Assembly (NCBI GenBank): GCA_035623075.1 | Contig: DASPUC010000040.1 | Span: 1 to 33,523 of the forward strand | DNA: 33,523 bases | Reading direction: 5' to 3' | Origin: Nitrospiraceae bacterium | GTDB taxonomy: Bacteria > Nitrospirota > Nitrospiria > Nitrospirales > Nitrospiraceae | Shown: piece by piece, positions 1-7,199 of the stretch | Numbering within the stretch: position 1 is the first letter of the stretch | Layout of the letters: each line of letters starts with the position of its first letter | Notes under the pieces: generated by a model | What the model saw: only the letters and a program-made list of their open reading frames with translations | What the model was told of the DNA's origin: nothing | The model's database searches: none | Translations under genes and position numbers: made by a program

Positions 1-307
1 GCGCGGTGAAGGAAGGGTTTGACACAAAGGGGGCGGTGAGGAGATATCCCCCAAGAAAGGTTTCCTCTTCTTCTCTCCCATTCGGAGGCCCTTCAGCCTG
101 TTCTTTTCCCATCTCCGGCAGAGGCCGCCCATATTTCTCCAGTGCGTATGCCGGATCCATACCGGAAAAAGTCCAAAAGATAATCTTGGTAATGATGGCG
201 GCCTTCAGGACACTGATAGGTCGAGGGGCCGGAGCCAGAAGCCAGCTTATCATTTGGCGATATGGGGCTCGGTCGATCGGGAATAACACAAGGAAACCTA
301 TTTCCAT
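1..307 (-). CDS. Partial exported protein of unknown function, downstream of mgtC
   Basis: A reading frame opens with ATG at 307 and stays free of stops for 102 codons to the window edge, so the C-terminus is missing. It begins 10 bases after the mgtC stop on the same strand, which fits an operon. The N-terminal part has a hydrophobic stretch (around residues 31-46, AAIITKIIFWTF) followed by an AYA-like cleavage site and LEKYGRPLPEMG, so export is likely. An internal ATG at residue 19 is another possible start. The later part is rich in Gly, Glu and Pro. I do not recognise the family; an outer-membrane or periplasmic protein is possible. The ribosome-binding site (TAGGG, about 9 bases upstream) is only fair. 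Confidence 0.55.
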   Translation of the reverse strand, partial: MEIGFLVLFPIDRAPYRQMISWLLAPAPRPISVLKAAIITKIIFWTFSGMDPAYALEKYGRPLPEMGKEQAEGPPNGREEEETFLGGYLLTAPFVSNPSFTA

Positions 308-317
308 TCCGGGGACC

Positions 318-1025
318 CTACGCGTGATCTTTGCCGTTCTGCTCGCCGCTCTCCCAGCTGACCGAACGGACGCTGGGTTCCATACTCAGCCGACTCGTGA
401 GCTCTTCGATCAGACGGTCCTGCCTTCCATTCGTAACTACTTCGGCCTGTACCTTCGTGACCTCCGCCTCAGGAAGTGCTTCGCTCCGTAACGCCTTGAG
501 GAGCAGCGCCTCTCTGGCCACAGCCTGAAGGATGAGCATTCGAATATGCGGCTCCTCCGTGTCCTGACAGGTGGTTGTCAGGTGATACGTGACTTCCAGC
601 TCCGACACTTCCATAGACTGCCGATTAATCAACTGGCCGACCGGTCTCAACAACACATTCGTCGTAACAATGACAGACGCAGTAATGGCGGCAGCGCCCA
701 GAAATCCCGATCCTGCCAGGCTCCCCACCGCGGCTGAGCACCACAACGTCGCGGCGGTGTTGAGTCCCCGGATGCTCAGCCCTTCCCGAAGAATTACCCC
801 ACCACCAATAAAGCCAATGCCCGACACGATTTGGGCCGCGATCCGGGTGGGACTCTGCTCTCCCGACAATAGCGACGAGAGGGTCACAAAGGCAGCTGCG
901 CCCATGGCCACTAAGGCATTGGTTCGCAAGCCCGCCCCGCGTTGCCGGTATTGGCGTTCAATCCCGATCACCGCTCCCAACGCCACCGCGAGGACGATCC
1001 GACATGTGAAGTCCAACAGAGTCAT
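318..1025 (-). CDS. mgtC: MgtC/SapB family inner-membrane protein
   Basis: The protein is 235 residues. MgtC proteins are inner-membrane factors tied to growth in low magnesium and, in pathogens, to survival in macrophages; they modulate F1Fo ATPase and phosphate or magnesium balance rather than clearly transporting Mg themselves. The N-terminal half shows the family signature: GIERQYRQRGAGLRTNALV, then VSGIGFIGGGVILREG and GLNTAATLWCSAAVG within several membrane segments. The C-terminal third is a soluble, ACT-like region. The start at 1025 is chosen over a longer frame because AGGAAAG lies about 10 bases upstream and the MgtC fold begins there. It sits 22 bases after the mgtA stop, so the two are co-transcribed. 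Confidence 0.9.
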   Translation of the reverse strand: MTLLDFTCRIVLAVALGAVIGIERQYRQRGAGLRTNALVAMGAAAFVTLSSLLSGEQSPTRIAAQIVSGIGFIGGGVILREGLSIRGLNTAATLWCSAAVGSLAGSGFLGAAAITASVIVTTNVLLRPVGQLINRQSMEVSELEVTYHLTTTCQDTEEPHIRMLILQAVAREALLLKALRSEALPEAEVTKVQAEVVTNGRQDRLIEELTSRLSMEPSVRSVSWESGEQNGKDHA

Positions 1026-1047
1026 GATGGAGTTTCTTTCCTGAGCC

Positions 1048-3747
1048 TTAGAGCCATTCGTGGAATCGCCTGAGATACCACCCCTTGACGACTTGCGTGA
1101 GCACGGCATAGCTGAACAGGATGGCGGCCAGCCAAACAAAATAACTGTCTGGTAATGGCTCCATGCTCGCGAATGTCCCCAAAGAAGAGAACGGGAGCGA
1201 AAGCCCGATCGCTGCGATGAGACCCGTGAGCAACAAGACAGGCAGGGCCGCCGTGCTTTGCACAAACGGAATTTTCTGCGTCCTGATCATATGGACAATC
1301 AGCGTCTGTGAGAGCAGCCCTTCAATAAACCAACCCGATTGAAACAACGATTGGTGGCCAGGCGCATTGGCTTGGAACACAAACCACATGACGACGAAGG
1401 TGATGATGTCGAAGATGGAACTGATGGGACCGATGAATACCATAAAGCGAGCGATGCCCTCTGGATTCCACGGCCGTGGCTCCTTGAGGAATTCGTCGTC
1501 CATCCGATCCCACGGCAGGGACAATTGCGAGAGGTCATAGCAGAGGTTCTGAATGAGCAATTGGATGGGGAGCATCGGGAGGAACGGCAGGAAGGCACTG
1601 GCCGTGAGCACACTGAACATGTTGCCAAAGTTAGAACTCGCGGCCATCTTGATGTACTTGATGATATTCCCATAGACCTCGCGTCCCTCGAGCACTCCCT
1701 CTTCAAGTACCAGAAGACTCTTCTCAAGCAGAATAATATCGGCTGATTCTTTCGCGATGTCCGTCGCGGTGTCCACGGAAATGCCGACATCTGCCTGGCG
1801 CAGGGCCGCAGCGTCATTGATGCCGTCACCCAGGAAGCCGACCGTGTGGTTCTTCTGCCGCAGTGCTTGGATGATGCGGGCCTTCTGTAACGGATTGAGC
1901 TTGGCAAAGACGGTAGTCCGCTCTGCCAGGGTCGCTAACTCATCGTCCGACAGGGCCTCGATCTCGCTGCCAAGCGCCACGTGTGTGATGTGCAAACCGA
2001 CCTCGTGGCAGACCCGCCGCGTCACGATGTCATTGTCTCCGGTCAGGATCTTCACCTGGACACCATGGTCCTTCAGGGCTGCGAGCGCCTCCGGCACAGT
2101 CTCTTTCGGGGGATCGAGAAAAGCGAGGATCCCGACCAACACCAGGTCCCGTTCATCGGCAATCGCATAGGGCCGATCCGAGGCTGGCAAGGTCTTCGAA
2201 GCCACCGCGATGACCCGCAACCCATCCTGATTCAAGTCCGTGGTCAACCGGACCACGCGCTCGCGCAGTGCTGCAGTTAGAGGGGTCACCGCGTCAGCCT
2301 CCTCCGCGTGGGTGCAAATACTGAGGGTCTCTTCGACCGCCCCTTTACAAATCAGGAGATGTTGCGCATGGTCTTGCTCTACCACCACCGACATGCGACG
2401 TCTGAGGAAATCAAAGGGGATCTCATCGACTTTGGCATACCGCTCCGCGACATGAAGTTGCGGTTCCAGCTCCACATGGTCAAGCACGGCGCGATCCAAT
2501 AGGCTTTTCAAACCGGTCTGGTAATAACTATTGAGGTAGGCGTACTCCAACACGGGGAGACTTTTGTTGCCGTCGAGATCCAAATACTGCAGCAGCACGA
2601 TCTTGTCCTGTGTCAGTGTGCCGGTCTTATCCGTACAGAGCACGTCCATGGCACCAAAGTTCTGAATGGCATTGAGCTGTTTGACGATCACCTTGTGGCG
2701 TGACATCGCCACGGCCCCTCTGGCTAACGTGGCCGTGACCACTGTGGGGAGCATTTCCGGGATCAACCCGACCGCCACAGCGAGGCTGAAGAGCAACGCC
2801 TCGTGCCAGCCACCTTTGACGAGTCCATTGAGGACGAAGATCACCGGCACCATGACCAGCATGAACCGGAGCAGCACCCAGGTGACTCTGGTGATCCCCT
2901 GATCAAAGCTGGTGAGGGGACGCTGTCCCACAATGCTCTTCGCCATAGAGCCAAAGTAGGTCTGTGCCCCCGTTGTCGCGACAACCGCCGTTCCCGTGCC
3001 ACTAATGACCGTCGTCCCCATGAAGCAGAGGTTTCCCCGGTCGAGCAAATTGTCGGCCATGTCGTCCGTTCGAGGGCGGGCTCCGTTCGGACGTGTGCCT
3101 AGCGACTCGTATTTCTCCACCGGCATTGATTCCCCCGTCAGCACCGACTGGCTGACAAAGAGATCCTTGGCGGTCAAGAGCCGAAGGTCCGCGGGGACCA
3201 TATCGCCCGCGGAGAGGTGCACAATGTCGCCTGGCACCAACTCTTCAAAGGGCACCTCCCGCTTCTCACTGAATTCTTTGACGGTGCCATCGGCCAGCGG
3301 CTGGTACTGTTGTCGAGTAACGGTAGCTGTGGCGCGCACCATCGCTTTTAAGCGTTCGGCAGCCTGGGAGGAGCGAAACTCCTGGACGAACTGGATCACC
3401 ACACTCAAGGCAACCATCACAGTCACGACGACGGTGGCCCTCAGGTCCCCAGTCAGGTAGGACACGGCGCCAATGACCAAGAGGACGAGGACAAAGGGGT
3501 TCTTCAGGTACTTGAACAGCATCCGGTACCACGGTGGCGGAGGCTCGTGAGCCACCTCGTTCTTGCCATATTTCTCGACTCGCAGGGCGACGTGAGCATC
3601 CGTCAAGCCTTGCTCAGATGTCGTGAGGACGCGAAAGACTGTGCGCAGATCCAGATTGGAGAGATTCCTCAAAAAGTGAACCTCACCCATGCTGACCTCC
3701 GACAGAGGTTGCTTCTTCTCTTTGAGGGTCGGGGTATTTCCGTTCAT
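1048..3747 (-). CDS. mgtA: Magnesium-translocating P-type ATPase (P3B type)
   Basis: This is a 899-residue P-type ATPase that imports Mg2+ across the inner membrane using ATP. Motifs, numbered from an ATG two codons upstream: TGES at 206-209 (actuator domain), IPEMLP at 331-336 in the ion-binding membrane helix, the phosphorylated Asp375 in DKTGT, KGA near 470 (nucleotide domain), TGDN at 571-574 and GDGIND at 642-647. C-terminal motifs NFGNMFSVLTASAFLPFLPM and LLIQNLCYDLSQ are typical of MgtA/MgtB. Length matches the family (about 900). ATGs occur at 3753 and 3747; the second has GGATAAGGG at better spacing and is preferred. The gene follows an unusual leader with two small ORFs and precedes mgtC. 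Confidence 0.95.
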   Translation of the reverse strand: MNGNTPTLKEKKQPLSEVSMGEVHFLRNLSNLDLRTVFRVLTTSEQGLTDAHVALRVEKYGKNEVAHEPPPPWYRMLFKYLKNPFVLVLLVIGAVSYLTGDLRATVVVTVMVALSVVIQFVQEFRSSQAAERLKAMVRATATVTRQQYQPLADGTVKEFSEKREVPFEELVPGDIVHLSAGDMVPADLRLLTAKDLFVSQSVLTGESMPVEKYESLGTRPNGARPRTDDMADNLLDRGNLCFMGTTVISGTGTAVVATTGAQTYFGSMAKSIVGQRPLTSFDQGITRVTWVLLRFMLVMVPVIFVLNGLVKGGWHEALLFSLAVAVGLIPEMLPTVVTATLARGAVAMSRHKVIVKQLNAIQNFGAMDVLCTDKTGTLTQDKIVLLQYLDLDGNKSLPVLEYAYLNSYYQTGLKSLLDRAVLDHVELEPQLHVAERYAKVDEIPFDFLRRRMSVVVEQDHAQHLLICKGAVEETLSICTHAEEADAVTPLTAALRERVVRLTTDLNQDGLRVIAVASKTLPASDRPYAIADERDLVLVGILAFLDPPKETVPEALAALKDHGVQVKILTGDNDIVTRRVCHEVGLHITHVALGSEIEALSDDELATLAERTTVFAKLNPLQKARIIQALRQKNHTVGFLGDGINDAAALRQADVGISVDTATDIAKESADIILLEKSLLVLEEGVLEGREVYGNIIKYIKMAASSNFGNMFSVLTASAFLPFLPMLPIQLLIQNLCYDLSQLSLPWDRMDDEFLKEPRPWNPEGIARFMVFIGPISSIFDIITFVVMWFVFQANAPGHQSLFQSGWFIEGLLSQTLIVHMIRTQKIPFVQSTAALPVLLLTGLIAAIGLSLPFSSLGTFASMEPLPDSYFVWLAAILFSYAVLTQVVKGWYLRRFHEWL

Positions 3748-3783
3748 CGTCATCCCTTATCCGTTACATTTTAGGCATGGAGC

Positions 3784-3933
3784 TCAACAATCACAGCACG
3801 ATTCCTCAATTCCATCGCCCACGGCGGTTTCGCAGGCTTGCTCACGGCAGACGGCGTACCCTGAATTCCGGCAAGCCAGATCCGTAGTGCACGCGACGAC
3901 CACGACAATTGAAAGTAAAGCCAGAATGGACAT
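3784..3933 (-). CDS. Small Cys-rich protein (49 aa) in the mgtA leader
   Basis: ATG at 3933 opens a 49-codon frame ending in TGA at 3784-3786, 36 bases before the preferred mgtA start. The first 15 residues are hydrophobic (MSILALLSIVVVVAC) and end in a lipobox-like VVAC, although the positive charge expected of a signal peptide is absent. Seven cysteines follow the pattern C15, C21, C29, C34, C46, C47, C49, with a CCDC end. A strong GGAAGGAGAGG lies directly upstream but is the 3' arm of a perfect hairpin, so initiation should be controlled. It may be a small membrane-anchored or metal-binding protein, or only a leader whose translation is coupled to mgtA. No homologue comes to mind. Confidence 0.55.
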   Translation of the reverse strand: MSILALLSIVVVVACTTDLACRNSGYAVCREQACETAVGDGIEESCCDC

Positions 3934-3963
3934 CCTCTCCTTCCCATTGGCCGGAAGGAGAGG
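3934..3963 (-). promoter_or_regulatory. SD-sequestering hairpin with a competing upstream strand
   Basis: On the transcript, CCUCUCCUUCC (3963-3953) and GGAAGGAGAGG (3944-3934) are perfectly complementary over 11 bp with an 8-base loop. The 3' arm is the ribosome-binding site and abuts the AUG at 3933. A second copy of the SD-like strand, AGGAGAGG at 4015-4008 inside the upstream leader ORF, can pair over 8 bp with the same CCUCUCCU. The two pairings are mutually exclusive, which is the architecture of a translational attenuator or riboswitch platform. The structure is seen directly; its function is inferred. Confidence 0.6.
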
Positions 3964-3974
3964 TCAGAGGCAGG

Positions 3975-4076
3975 CTACGAACGTGGGATTCGAGAGACGA
4001 ACTCCAACCTCTCCTGGCCCAGCAAGCCGAGCAAAGAGACAGCTACCCTATCTCTACTACTACCGCCATCATCCAT
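3975..4076 (-). CDS. Putative 33-aa leader peptide of the mgt operon
   Basis: ATG at 4076 with GGAG nine bases upstream opens a 33-codon frame ending in TAG at 3975-3977. The peptide starts MDDGGSSRDR and contains a hydrophobic VSLLGLLG stretch. The ORF lies just downstream of a good promoter, contains the competing AGGAGAGG strand (codons 20-23), and stops 12 bases before the hairpin that hides the next ribosome-binding site. Small leader ORFs that sense ribosome progress are established for Salmonella mgtA (MgtL) and mgtC. This peptide is not proline-rich like those. Only the position and structure argue for it, so confidence is moderate. Confidence 0.4.
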   Translation of the reverse strand: MDDGGSSRDRVAVSLLGLLGQERLEFVSRIPRS

Positions 4077-4107
4077 GGTGAACTGCTCCAGTGATTAACT
4101 CTGTGTG

Positions 4108-4136
4108 CCTTTACGCCAGTAAAAAACTCTTGTCAA
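4108..4136 (-). promoter_or_regulatory. Sigma-70-type promoter of the mgt operon
   Basis: On the minus strand a perfect TTGACA (4136-4131) is followed after 17 bases by TAAAGG (4113-4108), a fair -10. Transcription would begin near 4100, just ahead of the 33-codon leader ORF, giving a leader of about 350 bases before mgtA. No M-box-like riboswitch was recognised by eye. Confidence 0.55.
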
Positions 4137-4190
4137 GGCATTTCCCTCGCACCCATGACCTGCGGTTTAGGAAACCGTGGTCGTCACCCT

Positions 4191-4330
4191 ACTCCAGCCT
4201 ATTCAGGCTCACTGAGGCCCACTCCAGCCAAAGTTTGCGCGAAATCCAAACTTTGGCTGGAGTAGGCTGGAATGAGCTGGAGTGAGGTGGAGTTGAGCAC
4301 AAAATGAGCACAATTGGGTGGAGTGAGCCT
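4191..4330. repeat. Nested inverted-repeat element built on ACTCCAGCC/GGCTGGAGT
   Basis: The core is a perfect 17-bp inverted repeat, ACTCCAGCCAAAGTTTG at 4221-4237 and its complement at 4247-4263, separated by 9 bases. Imperfect complementarity continues outward: ACTCCAGCCTATTC (4191 on) against GGAATGAGCTGGAGT (4269 on), and AGGCTCACT (4205-4213) against AGTGAGCCT (4322-4330). There is no T-run on either side, so it is not a typical intrinsic terminator. It fills the space between the ankyrin gene and the mgt promoter and may be a REP- or MITE-like intergenic element. The remaining bases between 4137 and 4443 show no gene. Confidence 0.6.
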
Positions 4331-4443
4331 CTCCGGTGCAAGACCAAGGATACGCCAAACAGCTCTTTTCTCACTCTGGATCACGGCTCTTTCGCACCAG
4401 GGTGGTACCAGACTCGCCTGAAGATGAACCGGAGACCATCAGG

Positions 4444-5664
4444 TCAATGCACAAGCTTGGTTCTCAACAGATCCACCATGTCTTTGTCACTGATGTCCGC
4501 AATTTGCCAGGGTGTCCTCCCTTTATAATCCTTGGCATTCACGTCTGCCCCGTTGGCGATCAACACTTCGGCCACATCTCTAGCGCGATAGGCTGCAGCC
4601 GTATGCAGCGGCGTGAAGCCCAAGCCCTGCCTGGCGTTCACATCCGCCCCCTTCGCGATCAACAGTGCGGCCACCTCTTTCGCGTTCGTGGACGCAGCCT
4701 CATGCAGCGGCGTCTCGCCCGCGCCATTCCTGGCGTTCATATCCGCTCCGTTGGCAATCAACACTTCGGCCATTTCCTTATCGTTCTTGGCCGCAGCCGA
4801 ATGCAGCGGCGTAGAGCCCAAGCCCTGCCTGGCGTTCACATCCGCCCCCTTCGCCAGCAACAGTTCGGCCATATCTTTTGTGTCCGCGTGATGCAGCGGC
4901 GTCCAGCGAAATTTATCCGCGGCATTCACATCCGCCCCCTTCGCCAGCAACACTTCGGCCACGTCTTTATGATTTTCGATCACAGCGCAATGCAGCGGCG
5001 TCCGGCCAAGGACATTCGTCGCGTTCACCTTGGCGCCCTTGGCAATCAACAGTTCGGCCATGGCTTTTGTGGGAGCCTTACACAGCGGCAAACCGCCAGC
5101 TTGATCCTTGGTATTCACATCCGCGCCCTTGGCAATCAGCGAATTCACCATTGCCATGTCTCCAAAGAATGTGGCCGTGACCAGCTTCTCGTTCAACGAC
5201 CACGAGCGCTGCGCCCCCTTAGCAATCAACAGCGCAGCCATATCCTTCTCGTCAGCGGCCACAGCCGTATGCAGCGGCGTGAAGCCCGCCTGATCCCTGA
5301 CGTTCATATCTGCCCCGTTGGCAATCAACACTTCGGCCACAGCCTTCTTGTTCGCCCCCACAGCCGAATGCAGTGGCGTCTGGCCAAGGACATTCGTCGC
5401 GTTCACCTTCGCGCCCTTGGCAAGCAACAGGGCGGCCACCTCTGGTGTGGGAGCCATATGCAACGGCGTCTGGCCAAGTAGTTCATTCTTGGCATTCACA
5501 TTGGCGCCCTGGGCAATCAGGGACCGTATCAGAGCCATGTCTCCACCGGGGGGAGTGTTCATTGACAGCAATAGCTTCGTATCCAACGAGTCCTCCGCCC
5601 ACGCCGTCCCGGCGACCAAGCCTGCCATGACGATCGCGACGAGGACTCTCAGTGGGCGGCACAT
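4444..5664 (-). CDS. Exported ankyrin-repeat protein
   Basis: The 406-residue product has a signal peptide (MCRPLRVLVAIVMAGLVAG followed by TAWA and cleavage before EDS) and then about eleven 33-residue ankyrin repeats plus a partial last one. Most carry the TPLH and AxLLxAKGADVNA signatures; one repeat in the middle (AQRSWSLNEKLVTATFFG) is degenerate. Ankyrin repeats bind proteins, so a periplasmic binding or protective role is possible, but no partner is visible. The start at 5664 has AAGGG eight bases upstream and gives a clean signal peptide; a longer frame to 5721 is less likely. Repeats are very alike at DNA level, including a 38-bp identity between 4619 and 4817. Confidence 0.85.
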   Translation of the reverse strand: MCRPLRVLVAIVMAGLVAGTAWAEDSLDTKLLLSMNTPPGGDMALIRSLIAQGANVNAKNELLGQTPLHMAPTPEVAALLLAKGAKVNATNVLGQTPLHSAVGANKKAVAEVLIANGADMNVRDQAGFTPLHTAVAADEKDMAALLIAKGAQRSWSLNEKLVTATFFGDMAMVNSLIAKGADVNTKDQAGGLPLCKAPTKAMAELLIAKGAKVNATNVLGRTPLHCAVIENHKDVAEVLLAKGADVNAADKFRWTPLHHADTKDMAELLLAKGADVNARQGLGSTPLHSAAAKNDKEMAEVLIANGADMNARNGAGETPLHEAASTNAKEVAALLIAKGADVNARQGLGFTPLHTAAAYRARDVAEVLIANGADVNAKDYKGRTPWQIADISDKDMVDLLRTKLVH

Positions 5665-5730
5665 CTCACATGCCCTTGAATTGGGTTTCTGATGTGGGTA
5701 TCGGCTCAGATGTGTTAGCAATCCTATGGA

Positions 5731-5736
5731 AGTATA
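5731..5736 (-). promoter_or_regulatory. Possible -10 element of the ankyrin gene
   Basis: The minus strand reads TATACT here, 67-72 bases before the start codon. The -35 region is poor, so this is tentative. The rest of the 5665-5968 gap shows no gene; GGTCAAAAAG-like words occur twice but form no clear structure. Confidence 0.3.
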
Positions 5737-5968
5737 GCAGAGAAGCGGGACCGAGCCGGTTCACTGGGACCCCCATAGCAACGGTGCGCACTGACTAGCT
5801 ACGATCGCTGGCCGGCGAGTCGGTCGAATTCCAGGCGGTCAAAAAGGATGTGAAAATTGAGTTGCTATCCTGTCGATCCAGTTGAGAATTAAAAGTACGC
5901 GTCCCAGGGGTCAAAAAGAACTGGTTTTGAACCCACAGTGTCCTAGGAATTATTTCCCCAGCACCACT

Positions 5969-7144
5969 TTATTGAAGAGCTGCTTGACGGCCATCTTCCG
6001 ATATCGGGCGGCCAACGTGATAGTTGATTCCAGCGGCGCGGATTTCCGTCAGAAACTGCTCGATGGCCAGAAGGTCCATAAATCTTGTGACCGTACCTGT
6101 CTGACACGGAAGCTGGCCTGCGAGGGCGCGGCCGATGGTGATCAATGGGAACGAAGGGATTTTCTGACCATCATCGCCGGCGGAGAATTGTTGACAATGG
6201 ATGACTAGGTCTGATCCATGCCGATGAGTGGTCGTCACCTCAAGCCATCCCAGGGTGCTGCCGAAGTGGCTCAACAACAACGGATGTCCTCTGAACAGGA
6301 GGGCACTCCACAGTGGATCTATCCATTGTGGCGTGATGCGTTGGAGTAGACCGATGAGGCGGACCACATGATGAATCCACCAAAATTCAAGGCTGACTTG
6401 GAAACAGACCTCTACCGCCTTAAACCAGAGAGGCAAGAAATGGTCGTCAGGGGATTCGATGAGACTAAACGGGTGCCGTCTGGAGTCGAAGGGGCTCGAA
6501 TAGGTGGAAGACGTGCTCCAAGTCCACTCCGGTGTCGAAGAGCCATTTCGCATGGCTTGAAATGGATGTCTCAACGCATGAATCAGATATTCGATAACCC
6601 CTTTCCCCTTTGGATTTTGGTTTCCGATAAACATCCGGATGGAGATCCGTTCAACTGGCCCGTATCGGGACTCAGCCATTCGAGTGAGGAGGGAGGTCAT
6701 GGAGGGTAGACTCGACGCTCCACAGATCACTATCCGATCGACAGGTGGATAGGAGGCCATGAGTTGGGCGGCTGTCTCGAGATAGCCGGGGTCATCTCCC
6801 AAATCGGCATAATGGAGGCCATGTTCAAGGGCGAGCCGCAGCGGATGGAGGGGGTGAGCACTGAACGGGCCCGCACAATGAAAGACCGCATGCGCACCGT
6901 CCATCAGACTCCGCACCTCACTCCGACATTGAACATCACCCCATAAAGGAGAGACGGAAGGCTTGAACTCTTGAGCGAGGGCTATGGCTTGCTGTTTGGT
7001 TCGACAGACCGCCCCGATATTGAGTCCATCCAGAGTCGCGAGTCCCTTGATGATTCGCCGACCGAATACCCCGTTTGCGCCAAAAATGAGTAATCGGCAG
7101 GGTGCGGTTTGAGAAAAACGCATGGCTGAATGGTCGTCACGCAT
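5969..7144 (-). CDS. Saccharopine dehydrogenase-like NAD(P)-binding protein
   Basis: The protein is up to 391 residues. The N-terminus is a Rossmann fold with LLIFGANGVFGRRIIKGLA (residues 18-36) and, further on, AHAVFHCAGPFSAHP and YADLGDDPGYLE, which match the NADP-binding domain of saccharopine dehydrogenase-like proteins. The C-terminal half is rich in Trp, Leu and His with hydrophobic segments, which is common in the membrane-linked members. The substrate is unknown; true lysine-pathway activity is not implied. ATGs at 7144 and 7123 are both possible and neither has a good ribosome-binding site. It lies 55 bases downstream of another NAD(P)-binding gene on the same strand, so the two probably form an operon. 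Confidence 0.75.
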   Translation of the reverse strand: MRDDHSAMRFSQTAPCRLLIFGANGVFGRRIIKGLATLDGLNIGAVCRTKQQAIALAQEFKPSVSPLWGDVQCRSEVRSLMDGAHAVFHCAGPFSAHPLHPLRLALEHGLHYADLGDDPGYLETAAQLMASYPPVDRIVICGASSLPSMTSLLTRMAESRYGPVERISIRMFIGNQNPKGKGVIEYLIHALRHPFQAMRNGSSTPEWTWSTSSTYSSPFDSRRHPFSLIESPDDHFLPLWFKAVEVCFQVSLEFWWIHHVVRLIGLLQRITPQWIDPLWSALLFRGHPLLLSHFGSTLGWLEVTTTHRHGSDLVIHCQQFSAGDDGQKIPSFPLITIGRALAGQLPCQTGTVTRFMDLLAIEQFLTEIRAAGINYHVGRPISEDGRQAALQ

Positions 7145-7199
7145 TTGTTTGTGGACCGCACAGCTTCAATAGGAGCTGTCCGCGAAGCAGGCCGAACGT

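Noticed and set aside
6-491. 161-codon plus-strand frame at the left edge
   Set aside because: It overlaps mgtC and the partial secreted gene on the other strand, with no ribosome-binding site and low-complexity content rich in Arg and Pro.
4221-4263. Perfect hairpin as an intrinsic terminator for the ankyrin gene
   Set aside because: No U-run follows on either strand.
4336-5481. 381-codon plus-strand frame opposite the ankyrin gene
   Set aside because: It is the shadow of the repeat array on the other strand; its repeats mirror the ankyrin codons.
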